Positions 1 to 6,337 are shown, numbered from the stretch's first letter. The stretch is DNA of 9,744 nt from Chloroflexota bacterium (GCA_021796155.1 JAJYOO010000062.1:1-9744); one strand, 5' to 3'. Made by a program: numbers and translations. The notes: a model not told the origin generated them from the sequence alone.

Positions 1-144
1 GCCTAGCTATGGCTCTCTGGCGCTGTAGATAATGATAAAGAGCGTATCGAATGTCTACAATCAGTTCTTAGGCTTGATCCCAACAATCAAATTGCAGCCA
101 AAGGTCTAGCAAAATTAGTTTCTCAGGGAACGGTAAACCTGCAA
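1..144 (+). other. 5' coding remnant of the PH-domain gene (TPR-like segment) with an in-frame amber codon
   Basis: Frame 1 is open from base 7 straight into the PH-domain ORF. It reads as a TPR-like helix pair: LWLSGAVDNDKERIECL, then QSVLRLDPNN, then QIAAKGLAKL. In Chloroflexota proteins this repeat is normally written A-W-L-W-L-S-G. Here the codons at 1-9 are GCC TAG CTA, so the first Trp (TGG) is replaced by amber TAG, a one-base difference. No ATG or GTG start exists in frame between base 7 and base 144, which suggests the native start lies upstream of the window. The stop is seen directly; that a Trp is expected there comes from recalled family sequences. It could be a real nonsense mutation, a sequencing or assembly error, or the gene could restart downstream. 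Confidence 0.6.
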
Positions 145-654
145 TTGGTCACATCTAACGACCCATTGCCTCAACCTGCTACGAGTGCACAAAATACTTC
201 CTTAAAACGAGAGGCAATAATCTTCAAAGACCACCCAGCATGGGGATTTATGTTTGTTGGGCTGGGGCTTATAGCAGTACTTCTCTGGATACCTTCTTAT
301 TATTTCTTCAAAATTGATTCATCTGGCTTGCTGTTTAGCCTAATTGCCTGTCCGCTAGGAATTGTACTTATAATGCTTGCAATAAGAATTGTAGCTCTTT
401 GGGCTACCAGCAAGTACACTTTGACAAATAAAAAGTTGATTGTCGAAAAAGGCTTATTCACTCATCAGCGCAAAATGATCCCCATCGAAAAAATACAAGA
501 TGTTGGTTATCATCGGGAGTTTATCCAAATACTGTTCGGCGTTGGCGATGTAATTGTAGAATCGGCTGGTGAGAAAGGACAAGTCTCCTTAAGACATCTA
601 CGAAAATATCGCGAGCGCACTGAAACAATACTTTCACTTATTCAGAAACAATAA
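145..654 (+). CDS. Membrane-anchored bacterial PH-domain protein (bPH_2/DUF304-like), 5' end disturbed
   Basis: From the first usable start, a TTG, this is 169 residues. A polar N-terminus (1-30) is followed by two hydrophobic segments at about 33-55 and 61-85. A C-terminal beta-rich domain (about 86-167) then contains the typical bPH_2 pattern: YTLTNKKLIVEKGLF, RKMIPIEKIQDV, FGVGDVIVESAG. The layout of two TM helices plus a cytoplasmic PH-like domain matches the YdbS/YdbT-type DUF304 family, whose exact role is poorly known. The TTG start has no convincing Shine-Dalgarno. The next in-frame ATG (250) would cut into the first TM segment, and coding sequence continues upstream as a TPR-like segment up to the amber codon at 4-6. 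The functional protein was therefore probably longer, with a cytosolic TPR part before the membrane anchor. The gene is AT-richer than the minus-strand genes to its right and converges on them. Confidence 0.72.
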   Translation: MVTSNDPLPQPATSAQNTSLKREAIIFKDHPAWGFMFVGLGLIAVLLWIPSYYFFKIDSSGLLFSLIACPLGIVLIMLAIRIVALWATSKYTLTNKKLIVEKGLFTHQRKMIPIEKIQDVGYHREFIQILFGVGDVIVESAGEKGQVSLRHLRKYRERTETILSLIQKQ

Positions 655-655
655 A

Positions 656-681
656 AAATTCCCGCCGCATGGCGGGAATTT
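656..681. terminator. Bidirectional intrinsic terminator between convergent genes
   Basis: There is a perfect 11-bp stem (656-666 with 671-681, core TTCCCGCC/GGCGGGAA) and a 4-base loop GCAT. It begins two bases after the stop of the PH-domain gene and ends four bases before the end of the minus-strand coiled-coil gene. On the minus strand it is followed by a T-rich tract (complement of the A run at 653-658). On the plus strand a weaker T-rich stretch follows. It plausibly ends both transcripts. Confidence 0.85.
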
Positions 682-684
682 GAT

Positions 685-1185
685 TTACTTATCAATTTTT
701 TCAGAGACAACTGGCGGCGAAGTCGGGATGGATTTCCGCATCTGATCTTCCTGCATGGCGACGACGCCATTGCGGACTTGATTCATGATTTTATCAAGAC
801 TATCTTGCAACTTTTCCAGCGTCTCCAGAACATAATCGTCAGCGTCACGGCGGATATTTTCGGCCTCCGCCCGCGCCTGCGAAATGATCTGGTCGGCGCG
901 GCGCTGGGACTCGAGTGTGACATTATCCTTTGACGTTAATTGATCCGCTTTATCACGCGCCAACGCAATCGTCCGGTCGGCTTCTTCCTGCGCCTGCGCC
1001 AAAAAACGATCGCGCTGGCCAATGATTTGCTGCGCCTTTTTCACTTCGTCCGGGATGACGATTCGCATCTGGTCAATGATCTCCAACATGCGGTCTTCAT
1101 CCACAACGACATTGTGCGTAAAAGGCACGGCCTTTGCGTCGTTGAACAGTTCCTCTAGGCGGTCAACTAATTGCAGGATGTCCAT
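685..1185 (-). CDS. Conserved coiled-coil protein of unknown function encoded next to coaD
   Basis: The protein is 166 residues and begins MDILQLVDRLEELFNDAK. A short N-terminal region (about 1-55) contains DEDRMLEIIDQMRIVIPDE. It is followed by a long charged helix (about 55-150), rich in Ala, Glu, Gln and Arg, of the type often mislabelled as ATP synthase subunit B/E or DivIVA-like (RADQIISQARAEAENIRRDA). There are no TM segments or catalytic motifs. Similar small proteins, usually annotated only as 'ATPase' or hypothetical, sit next to coaD in Firmicutes and Chloroflexota; this is from memory. The ATG is preceded by a GGAGG (complement 1191-1195) with 5-base spacing, which supports the start. 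It lies 43 bases downstream of coaD on the same strand and is probably co-transcribed with it. The function is unknown; a scaffolding or cell-division-associated role is a guess. Confidence 0.85.
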   Translation of the reverse strand: MDILQLVDRLEELFNDAKAVPFTHNVVVDEDRMLEIIDQMRIVIPDEVKKAQQIIGQRDRFLAQAQEEADRTIALARDKADQLTSKDNVTLESQRRADQIISQARAEAENIRRDADDYVLETLEKLQDSLDKIMNQVRNGVVAMQEDQMRKSIPTSPPVVSEKIDK

Positions 1186-1228
1186 AAGTTCCTCCGCAAC
1201 TCTAGCGGTGGCGATAATCCATTATATA

Positions 1229-1747
1229 TCAATCTCTCAATGCGTTGGGAGGGGAATGTCCATCTCCCAAATCGAGAACTTTTGCCTTAAGCGCCTTTTC
1301 CACGTGCGGCGGGACCATGCTCGATACATCGCCATTTAACATGGCAATCTCACGCACTGTGCTTGACGAGAGAAAAGTATGTTGTTCAGCAGTAATCAGA
1401 GCGATCGTCTCGATGTCGGTTGCCAGGCGCTGATTCGCCAACGCCATGCGAAATTCAAACTCAAAGTCCGAGAAGACGCGTAGGCCGCGCACGATCACCT
1501 GCGCATTGACCTTACGTGCAAAATCAATCGTCAAGCCGCTGTACCCCATGACCTTGATCTTCGGATTATCCTTGACCGCTTCCATGACCAGCGCCATGCG
1601 TTCATCCGGATCAAACATCAGACTCTTGAGCGGCTTATCGTAGACAGCCATTACAACTTCATCAAACAAACGCGAGGCACGCGCCGCAATATCCATGTGG
1701 CCGTAATGGATGGGATCAAACGTGCCGGGAAATAAAGCTCTAACCAT
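1229..1747 (-). CDS. coaD: Phosphopantetheine adenylyltransferase (CoaD)
   Basis: CoaD transfers AMP from ATP to 4'-phosphopantetheine, giving dephospho-CoA, the penultimate step of coenzyme A synthesis in the cytosol. At 172 residues it is close to the usual family length of about 160. The nucleotidyltransferase signature is complete: GTFDPIHYGH at 8-17, with T9 and H17 matching the catalytic/ATP-binding Thr and His. KPLKS follows at 38-42, then the RGLR loop at 87-90, and SSSTVRE at 127-133, matching the (I/S)SSTxxRE motif. The ATG follows GGAGA (complement 1752-1756) by 4 bases. It is downstream of recG, separated by a short intergenic stretch that holds a REP-like hairpin, and upstream of the coiled-coil gene. 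No independent promoter was evident. Confidence 0.97.
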   Translation of the reverse strand: MVRALFPGTFDPIHYGHMDIAARASRLFDEVVMAVYDKPLKSLMFDPDERMALVMEAVKDNPKIKVMGYSGLTIDFARKVNAQVIVRGLRVFSDFEFEFRMALANQRLATDIETIALITAEQHTFLSSSTVREIAMLNGDVSSMVPPHVEKALKAKVLDLGDGHSPPNALRD

Positions 1748-1764
1748 GCATTCTCCAAATTTGG

Positions 1765-1792
1765 GTAAGGGCGACGCATGTGTCGCTCTTAC
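1765..1792. repeat. REP-like 28-base palindrome at the recG/coaD junction
   Basis: All 14 base pairs are possible between 1765-1778 and 1792-1779, two of them G-T pairs (1770/1787 and 1776/1781). Arms start GTAAGGGCGACGCA and end in CTCTTAC. The outer arm overlaps the 3' end of recG, and the TAA stop of recG (complement 1789-1791) is part of the repeat. The hairpin lies about 17 bases before the coaD start. The GTA(A/G)GGGCGAC...GTCGCCC(C)TTAC pattern resembles dispersed palindromes I recall from Chloroflexota and cyanobacterial genomes. No strong T tract follows it, so it is more likely a repeat or mRNA-processing hairpin than a terminator. Confidence 0.7.
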
Positions 1793-4281
1793 GAAACATC
1801 GCCTTTACTTTCGCCCCAGAATCTTTGCAAGGATTCCGCCAACAAAGCATGTTCGGGTTTCTGCAAATCGGCATCTTCTTCAAACAATCGCTGCGCTTGT
1901 GCACGCGCTTTCTCGATCAACGCAACATCTGTCAGACTCGCCATGCGCAGACCGGACGCATAACCCGATTGCCGCGTGCCGAGGAATTCACCGGGACCGC
2001 GTTGCTGCAAATCGCGTTCAGCCAGCACGAAGCCGTCATTGGATTCTGCCATCGCCTGCAAACGTTCATTCTCCGCTGCGTCTTCATGTGTTGGAATCAG
2101 CAGGCAATACGATTGCGCTGAACCACGTCCGACGCGGCCGCGCAATTGATGCAATTGTGCAAGGCCAAAACGGTCTGCGCCTTCGATCAACATGACAGTC
2201 GCATTCGGGACATCCACGCCAACTTCCACAACGGTGGTAGAAACCAAAATGTCATATTGCTTATCACGGAACTTGAGCATGGTCTCATCTTTTTCATCCG
2301 GCTTCATGCGGCCATGCAAGAGTCCCAACTTGAGATCGGGGAAAATTTCGGTTGTCAAAACTTCATAATCATCCACCGCGGCACGCAAGTCTTCCATCTT
2401 CTCGCTTTCTTCAATCAACGGATAAATGATGAAGACTTGGCGTCCATCTCGAATCTGGCCGCGGATCAATGTGTATGCGCGCTCACGTTCTTGCGGACGC
2501 AACACATGCGTATTGATCGGCTGTCTGCCCGCGGGCATTTCATCCATCACTGACAAATCCAGGTCGCCATAAATCGTCAATGCCAGCGAACGCGGAATCG
2601 GTGTGGCAGTCATGACCAGCAAATGCGGATTGGTTCCCTTGGAACGAAGTTCCGCACGTTGTTCAACACCGAAGCGATGTTGTTCATCAATCACAGCTAA
2701 TTGCAAATCTTTGAATTGAACTGGACCTTCGATGACCGCATGAGTCCCGATGACAATTTTAATCGAGCCATCCGCAAGTCCATTGCGAATCGCTTCTTTC
2801 TCTGCATCCGCTGTATCACCGACCAACAAGCGGATTTCATTCTCTTGCATGATTCCATTTTCACTCGTCAGTTGAGTTTTGAAATTGCGATAATGTTGTT
2901 CGGCGAGGATTCCAGTTGGAGCCATGATGGCGACTTGAGCGCCGTTGGCTGTAATCATCGCCGCAGCTAACGCGGCAACGACTGTTTTACCCGAACCGAC
3001 GTCGCCTTGCAAGAGTCGATTCATCGGCTTGCCCGAATCCAAATCGGCGCGGATATCGGTGACGGCGCGTCCCTGTGCATTTGTCAGCGTGAAGGGCAGG
3101 CTCGATAAACGCGCGGCCAACCAATCGTCCGAGATCGCGAAGCGGCGCGCCTCGACTTGTTTCCAGTCGCGCTTCTGACGAAGCACGCCCATCTGCAAAA
3201 AGAAAATTTCGTCGAAGGCCAAACGCTGGCGCGCAGACGTTAACAAGTCCTGCGAATCAGGAAAATGCGCTTGCAATAATGCCTGTCCCAAGTTCATCAG
3301 CCGCGCCGATGAACGGACGCTCTCAGGCAGCGAGTCGGCCACCGCGGGCGCCCAATATGTTACGACTTGTTTCATCAAACCGCGCAGCCACTTCTGCGTG
3401 ATCTTGGCGGTCAACGGATAAACAGGCACGATGCGATTCGTGTGCAAGTGTTCGACGTCCACCGATTCCCAATCGGGCTGGTTCATCACGAGGCGACCAA
3501 GATATTGATCCACCGTTCCCGAAACAGAAACCTGCTCACCCTCTTTGAGTCGATTCGCCAGCCACGGCTGATTGAACCACGAGAGTCGCAACGCGCCGGT
3601 TCCATCGCTGAGAATGGCTTCCACAATCGTGGCCGAACCGCTGCGAATGGGACGCGTATGCACGGATTGAATCGTGCCGATCACCGTGATCTGCTCGCCA
3701 TACCACAAACTTTTGATCGGCTTGAGTTGCGAATAATCTTCGTAGCGGCGCGGGAAATAATAAAGCATATCGCCGAGCGTCTTCATGCCGAGGCTTTCAA
3801 GTGTGGCCGCGTGTTTCGGGCCAACACCTTGAAGCACAGTCAACGGTGCGGTGAGCGCGGCAGGTGTTTGACTCGTTTTCGCGCCGGGAATGGATTCAGA
3901 ACGCGGCGGAGGCGATGGACGTCGTTGTGGCGGCGGTTGCGAAGGACGACTCGGTTGTGGACGCGGCTGTGTCGATATGGATTCAGTTGCCTGTGGACGC
4001 GGCCGTTGCTGCGTGCGTTGCGCGGCTTCGGGATACGTCTCGCCGATGCGCTTCCATAATCCCTTTAACGCGTCGGCGCGGGACTGTGGGCTGAGTCCGT
4101 CATATGAGCGGAGTCTCTGCACGACGGCTTGAATCACTTCCTCGCTGATGCGGTCGGCGCGTGCTTCGCCTTCCCAAAAGTCGAGCATCTTGGCTAATCC
4201 GCCAATGATCGCGTTATTGCTGTATCCGTTCTCGTGTTCGAGACGGAAAAATTTTCGAAGCTTCTCTAATGAAGGCTGCAT
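1789..4281 (-). CDS. recG: ATP-dependent DNA helicase RecG with N-terminal extension
   Basis: RecG remodels stalled replication forks and branched recombination intermediates by ATP-driven branch migration. At 830 residues it is longer than E. coli RecG (693). A helical N-terminal domain (1-90) and a Pro/Arg/Ser/Gln-rich linker (about 91-140) precede the canonical protein. After these come a helix-hairpin-like LQGVGPKHAATLESLG (150-165), the OB-fold wedge (about 190-275), and helicase motifs: Walker A GDVGSGKT (426-433), DEQH (532-535), TATPIPRSLA (558-567), the STTVVEVGVDVP region (681-692) and QLRGRVGRG (712-720). The RecG-type TRG segment is LAERDLQQRGPGEFLGTRQSG (about 753-773). All catalytic residues look intact. 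The N-terminus (MQPSLEKLRKFFRLE) resembles what I recall from other Anaerolineae RecGs, which supports this start, but no Shine-Dalgarno precedes it. The gene begins only 4 bases after the endonuclease stop, and its own stop lies in a repeat. Confidence 0.97.
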   Translation of the reverse strand: MQPSLEKLRKFFRLEHENGYSNNAIIGGLAKMLDFWEGEARADRISEEVIQAVVQRLRSYDGLSPQSRADALKGLWKRIGETYPEAAQRTQQRPRPQATESISTQPRPQPSRPSQPPPQRRPSPPPRSESIPGAKTSQTPAALTAPLTVLQGVGPKHAATLESLGMKTLGDMLYYFPRRYEDYSQLKPIKSLWYGEQITVIGTIQSVHTRPIRSGSATIVEAILSDGTGALRLSWFNQPWLANRLKEGEQVSVSGTVDQYLGRLVMNQPDWESVDVEHLHTNRIVPVYPLTAKITQKWLRGLMKQVVTYWAPAVADSLPESVRSSARLMNLGQALLQAHFPDSQDLLTSARQRLAFDEIFFLQMGVLRQKRDWKQVEARRFAISDDWLAARLSSLPFTLTNAQGRAVTDIRADLDSGKPMNRLLQGDVGSGKTVVAALAAAMITANGAQVAIMAPTGILAEQHYRNFKTQLTSENGIMQENEIRLLVGDTADAEKEAIRNGLADGSIKIVIGTHAVIEGPVQFKDLQLAVIDEQHRFGVEQRAELRSKGTNPHLLVMTATPIPRSLALTIYGDLDLSVMDEMPAGRQPINTHVLRPQERERAYTLIRGQIRDGRQVFIIYPLIEESEKMEDLRAAVDDYEVLTTEIFPDLKLGLLHGRMKPDEKDETMLKFRDKQYDILVSTTVVEVGVDVPNATVMLIEGADRFGLAQLHQLRGRVGRGSAQSYCLLIPTHEDAAENERLQAMAESNDGFVLAERDLQQRGPGEFLGTRQSGYASGLRMASLTDVALIEKARAQAQRLFEEDADLQKPEHALLAESLQRFWGESKGDVS
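3956..4003. repeat. In-frame direct repeat in the RecG proline-rich linker
   Basis: The 12-base string TGTGGACGCGGC occurs at 3956-3967 and again at 3992-4003, exactly 36 bases (12 codons) apart. On the recG strand it encodes RPQ-type repeats (QQRPRPQ and TQPRPQ). The region is low in complexity and probably arose by slippage or small duplications in a flexible linker. This is a minor feature. Confidence 0.55.
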
Positions 4282-4285
4282 GAGA

Positions 4286-5131
4286 TTATTTTACCATTTG
4301 GCTCGCCCACTCTTTTACAAGGGAAGGCAATCTTTCAACTACCTCATAACCAAACAAAACCTCATCTATCAATCCCATGTGCAACATATCAACAATTCGA
4401 CACAAATATGATTTTCCTTGTTCCCACCATGTATCATGTGCATCAATGATTAAGTAGTGTTGAACCTTGATATTTTCGTGTTCTCTCAACTCCTCAAGTT
4501 CTAATCCGTCCAAGAGGGATTCATAAATTCCATCGGCAACGCGGCTTCCAAAAGTAGTTGTGTAATAGTATTCTTTGATTTCCCAAATTGCTATCGGGTT
4601 TACACTGCTTGGGAATGCTCCATCTACACGGCGAGCCAAGGTCCGAAGAGGTAAACCGCCTCTAGTAAAAACTGTCAATTGGTGAGGGTCGTAATCACAT
4701 GGCAAACCTTTCGAATTCGCTTCAATCAGCATATTTACCAATCCAGTCAGGTAAGCAGGTGCTTTCTTGACACCCTTTTGTTTGTTCATTGGGAGAGGAC
4801 ACGATGGCTTAAGTCTAGCACGATAATCGCGGAAAACTTGCTTTGCCTTTCTAACATCCATCAAACGTGGTTCAACATAAGCATTCAAGACATTAGCACG
4901 ATAAGTAAAATATTCCTGTAAAAGCGTATCCATCCTTTGAGAAACCACCTTTTGAATTTGCAGACGATCAAAATCAACTTCAAGTTCGTTGAGCTTGACC
5001 TTTATTTCATCGGTTGATGGAACCTTTATTTGATTTGATCCTTTGGCTGTATAACCAACCTCTTGGCTAATCAGACGAACATTTGCCCAAAAGGTTTCCG
5101 GCAGATTCAAGAATTTCTCATTTGGTCTCAT
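4286..5131 (-). CDS. Putative type II restriction endonuclease (PD-(D/E)XK type), unassigned family
   Basis: The protein is 281 residues from the ATG at complement 5129-5131. I do not recognise the exact family. The call rests on a likely PD-(D/E)XK core plus context. The segment RRVDGAFPSS (D170), then IAIWEIKEYYY (E184, K186), gives D-x13-E-x-K on a hydrophobic strand, followed by TTTFGSRVADGIYESLLDGLELEEL, a helix typical after such cores. A later strand reads QHYLIIDAHDTWW (225-236). The N-terminal half is helical and charged and could contact DNA. The frame stays open for 51 more codons upstream, but those overlap the regulator gene. The ATG used here has a strong GGAGG (complement 5141-5145, spacing 9) and overlaps the regulator's 3' end by 14 bases, so the two are translationally linked. 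With a divergent adenine methyltransferase alongside, the expected role is cutting unmethylated DNA at the sequence that enzyme protects. The site is unknown. Confidence 0.7.
   Translation of the reverse strand: MRPNEKFLNLPETFWANVRLISQEVGYTAKGSNQIKVPSTDEIKVKLNELEVDFDRLQIQKVVSQRMDTLLQEYFTYRANVLNAYVEPRLMDVRKAKQVFRDYRARLKPSCPLPMNKQKGVKKAPAYLTGLVNMLIEANSKGLPCDYDPHQLTVFTRGGLPLRTLARRVDGAFPSSVNPIAIWEIKEYYYTTTFGSRVADGIYESLLDGLELEELREHENIKVQHYLIIDAHDTWWEQGKSYLCRIVDMLHMGLIDEVLFGYEVVERLPSLVKEWASQMVK
4288..4296 (-). promoter_or_regulatory. Candidate extended -10 element for recG
   Basis: On the minus strand the sequence TGG-TAAAAT (complement 4296-4288) matches an extended -10 (TGnTAnnaT). It is followed by AATCTC and the recG ATG, so transcription would begin at or very near the A of the start codon. 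It overlaps the last codons and stop of the endonuclease gene. No good -35 is visible. It could be chance in an AT-rich junction. Confidence 0.3.
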
Positions 5132-5369
5132 CCAAACTTTCCTCCAATTTTTGTATGAATTCTTGCAAAGAGATACCAACAGCCTCGCAAACCTGACGCA
5201 ATTCCAAAATATCAAGGCGACGATCTCCAGATTCATATTTACTAATGAAAGATTGCGGAACGCCGAGTTTTTCAGCAAGTTCAACCTGCCGAATTCCTTT
5301 ATCCTGGCGAATCCTTTTCAATAATTCTTCAAGCTTTTCACGCTGCAAATCTTTGTTCGTTTTCTTCAT
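5118..5369 (-). CDS. Xre-family HTH regulator, probable controller (C) protein of the R-M system
   Basis: The protein is 83 residues, the usual size of restriction-modification controller proteins (about 80). The Xre/Cro helix-turn-helix covers about 18-75: RIRQDKGIRQVELAEKLGV, then PQSFISKYESGDRRLDILEL (recognition helix about 39-47). The C-terminal helix continues to ISLQEFIQKLEESL. The ATG at complement 5367-5369 has only a weak CAGG in front. Its stop lies inside the endonuclease gene (14-base overlap), so regulator and nuclease are one operon with the regulator first. A three-half-site inverted-repeat operator lies just upstream, in the promoter region shared with the methyltransferase. 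As in known C-protein systems, it probably times nuclease expression after methylation. Whether it activates, represses or both cannot be told from the sequence. Confidence 0.87.
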   Translation of the reverse strand: MKKTNKDLQREKLEELLKRIRQDKGIRQVELAEKLGVPQSFISKYESGDRRLDILELRQVCEAVGISLQEFIQKLEESLDETK

Positions 5370-5380
5370 AATTTAGCCTG

Positions 5381-5409
5381 TTGACAAATATCCTAAAATA
5401 GGATATTAT
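5381..5409 (+). promoter_or_regulatory. Sigma70-type promoter for the methyltransferase
   Basis: The -35 TTGACA (5381-5386) and -10 TATTAT (5404-5409) are separated by the ideal 17 bases. The start of transcription would fall around 5415-5417, only 6-8 bases before the methyltransferase ATG at 5423, so the mRNA would be nearly leaderless. Operator half-sites lie in the spacer and over the -10. Confidence 0.72.
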
Positions 5410-5412
5410 CCT
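5388..5412. promoter_or_regulatory. Three-half-site operator in the shared divergent promoter region
   Basis: A perfect 8-bp inverted repeat with a 3-base spacer, ATATCCTAAAATAGGATAT, covers 5388-5406. A further TATCCT follows at 5407-5412. The half-sites are TATCCT 5389-5394, AGGATA 5400-5405 and TATCCT 5407-5412. They form two overlapping palindromes centred at 5397 and 5406. Position over the methyltransferase -10 and next to the regulator promoter makes this the natural binding site for the Xre protein. The half-site differs from the classical C-box GACT/AGTC. Confidence 0.7.
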
Positions 5413-5423
5413 GCTTGGTATAA
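5395..5423 (-). promoter_or_regulatory. Candidate promoter for the regulator-endonuclease operon
   Basis: On the minus strand TTATAC (complement 5423-5418) and TATTTT (complement 5400-5395) are 17 bases apart. This gives a start near 5388 and a leader of about 19 bases before the regulator ATG. The match is weaker than the opposing methyltransferase promoter. The two promoters overlap completely, so they would compete for RNA polymerase and share the operator. Confidence 0.4.
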
Positions 5424-6337
5424 TGACACCTATGAAAACCGTACAAGACACTGCACAGCTTTATTTATTTCAAACTCAAGAAAACAAAAAGCGTCTGGTT
5501 AAGCCTTTCAATACTTCACTTCTAAAATGGATAGGAAGCAAACAACGTGTAGCACACGAAATTATTTCTTACTTCCCTGTTGAATTTGGTACGTACTTTG
5601 AACCTTTTCTTGGCAGCGGTGGTATTCTTGGTACTCTCACTCCTAAGGTTGCAATCGCATCGGATTCATTTGCACCTTTGATCGAGATTTGGCAAACGCT
5701 AAAGAATTCTCCCCAAAAACTAAAAGATTGGTATCAGGAACGTCGGGAGAAAATGGCAAAAGGCGACAAGGTCAAAGTATACGAGCAAATCAAAGCTTCT
5801 TACAACAAAAAACCGAATGGCGCAGATTTGCTTTTCCTTACGCGCTCCTGTTATGGAGGAGTCGTTCGATTCCGCAAAGCTGATGGTTATATGTCTACGC
5901 CATGCGGAATTCACAACCCTATTTCACCGGAAAGTTTTTCTCGCAGAGTTGACGAATGGCACAAGCGGGTTTCAGGTACAAAGTTCATGCAATTAGAATT
6001 TGAAGAAGCCATGAACATGGCAAAATCCGGCGATCTAGTATATTGTGACCCGCCTTACAGTTATAGTCAAGCCATTTTGTACGGCGCACAAGCATTCAGT
6101 TTAGAACATCTTCTTTATGTAATTGAAAAATGTAAATCGAGGGGAGTTTTTGTAGCATTAAGTATTGACGGTACAAAACGTTCAGGAAACATGATTTGCG
6201 ATTTACCAATTCCTGATGGTCTCTTTGAACATGAAATCATGATTGACATTGGGCATTCAATGCTAAAACGTTTTCAAATGAACGGTAAAACACTTGAAGG
6301 TGAAAAGGTGTCAGATAGATTGTTATTGACCTATTAA
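5423..6337 (+). CDS. DNA adenine N6-methyltransferase, D12 class (Dam/DpnM-like), of a type II R-M system
   Basis: This enzyme methylates adenine N6 in double-stranded DNA using S-adenosylmethionine, protecting host DNA from the partner endonuclease. At 304 residues it is normal for the D12 (alpha) class. Motifs appear in the expected order: motif X LLKWIGSK (33-40), SAM-binding motif I TYFEPFLGSGG (57-67), a target-recognition region (about 95-200, including LFLTRSCYGGVVRFRKADG), the catalytic motif IV DPPY (209-212, YCDPPYSYSQAILYG), and GVFVALSIDG (241-250). All catalytic residues seem present. The ATG at 5423 or the next one at 5432 could be used. Neither has a Shine-Dalgarno, and the promoter predicts an almost leaderless mRNA. 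The base composition is visibly AT-rich compared with recG and coaD, fitting horizontal acquisition. It is divergent from the regulator and nuclease. The recognition sequence cannot be read from the protein; GATC is one common possibility for this class. Confidence 0.93.
   Translation: MTPMKTVQDTAQLYLFQTQENKKRLVKPFNTSLLKWIGSKQRVAHEIISYFPVEFGTYFEPFLGSGGILGTLTPKVAIASDSFAPLIEIWQTLKNSPQKLKDWYQERREKMAKGDKVKVYEQIKASYNKKPNGADLLFLTRSCYGGVVRFRKADGYMSTPCGIHNPISPESFSRRVDEWHKRVSGTKFMQLEFEEAMNMAKSGDLVYCDPPYSYSQAILYGAQAFSLEHLLYVIEKCKSRGVFVALSIDGTKRSGNMICDLPIPDGLFEHEIMIDIGHSMLKRFQMNGKTLEGEKVSDRLLLTY

Noticed and set aside
1186..1228. Separate promoter for the coiled-coil gene (minus-strand TATAAT around 1215-1225)
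   Set aside because: There is a TATAAT on the minus strand but no acceptable -35 at 16-18 bases; more simply co-transcribed with coaD.
1710..2195. 161-codon plus-strand frame opposite the recG 3' end
   Set aside because: Antisense shadow of recG and coaD with no recognisable domain.
3367..4059. 230-codon open frame on the plus strand opposite recG
   Set aside because: Arg-rich, low-complexity translation antisense to a fully conserved helicase; no ribosome site or family resemblance.
5132..5284. N-terminal 51-codon extension of the endonuclease frame
   Set aside because: It lies almost entirely over the Xre regulator in another frame, its sequence is not protein-like, and the ATG at 5131 has a strong GGAGG at good spacing.
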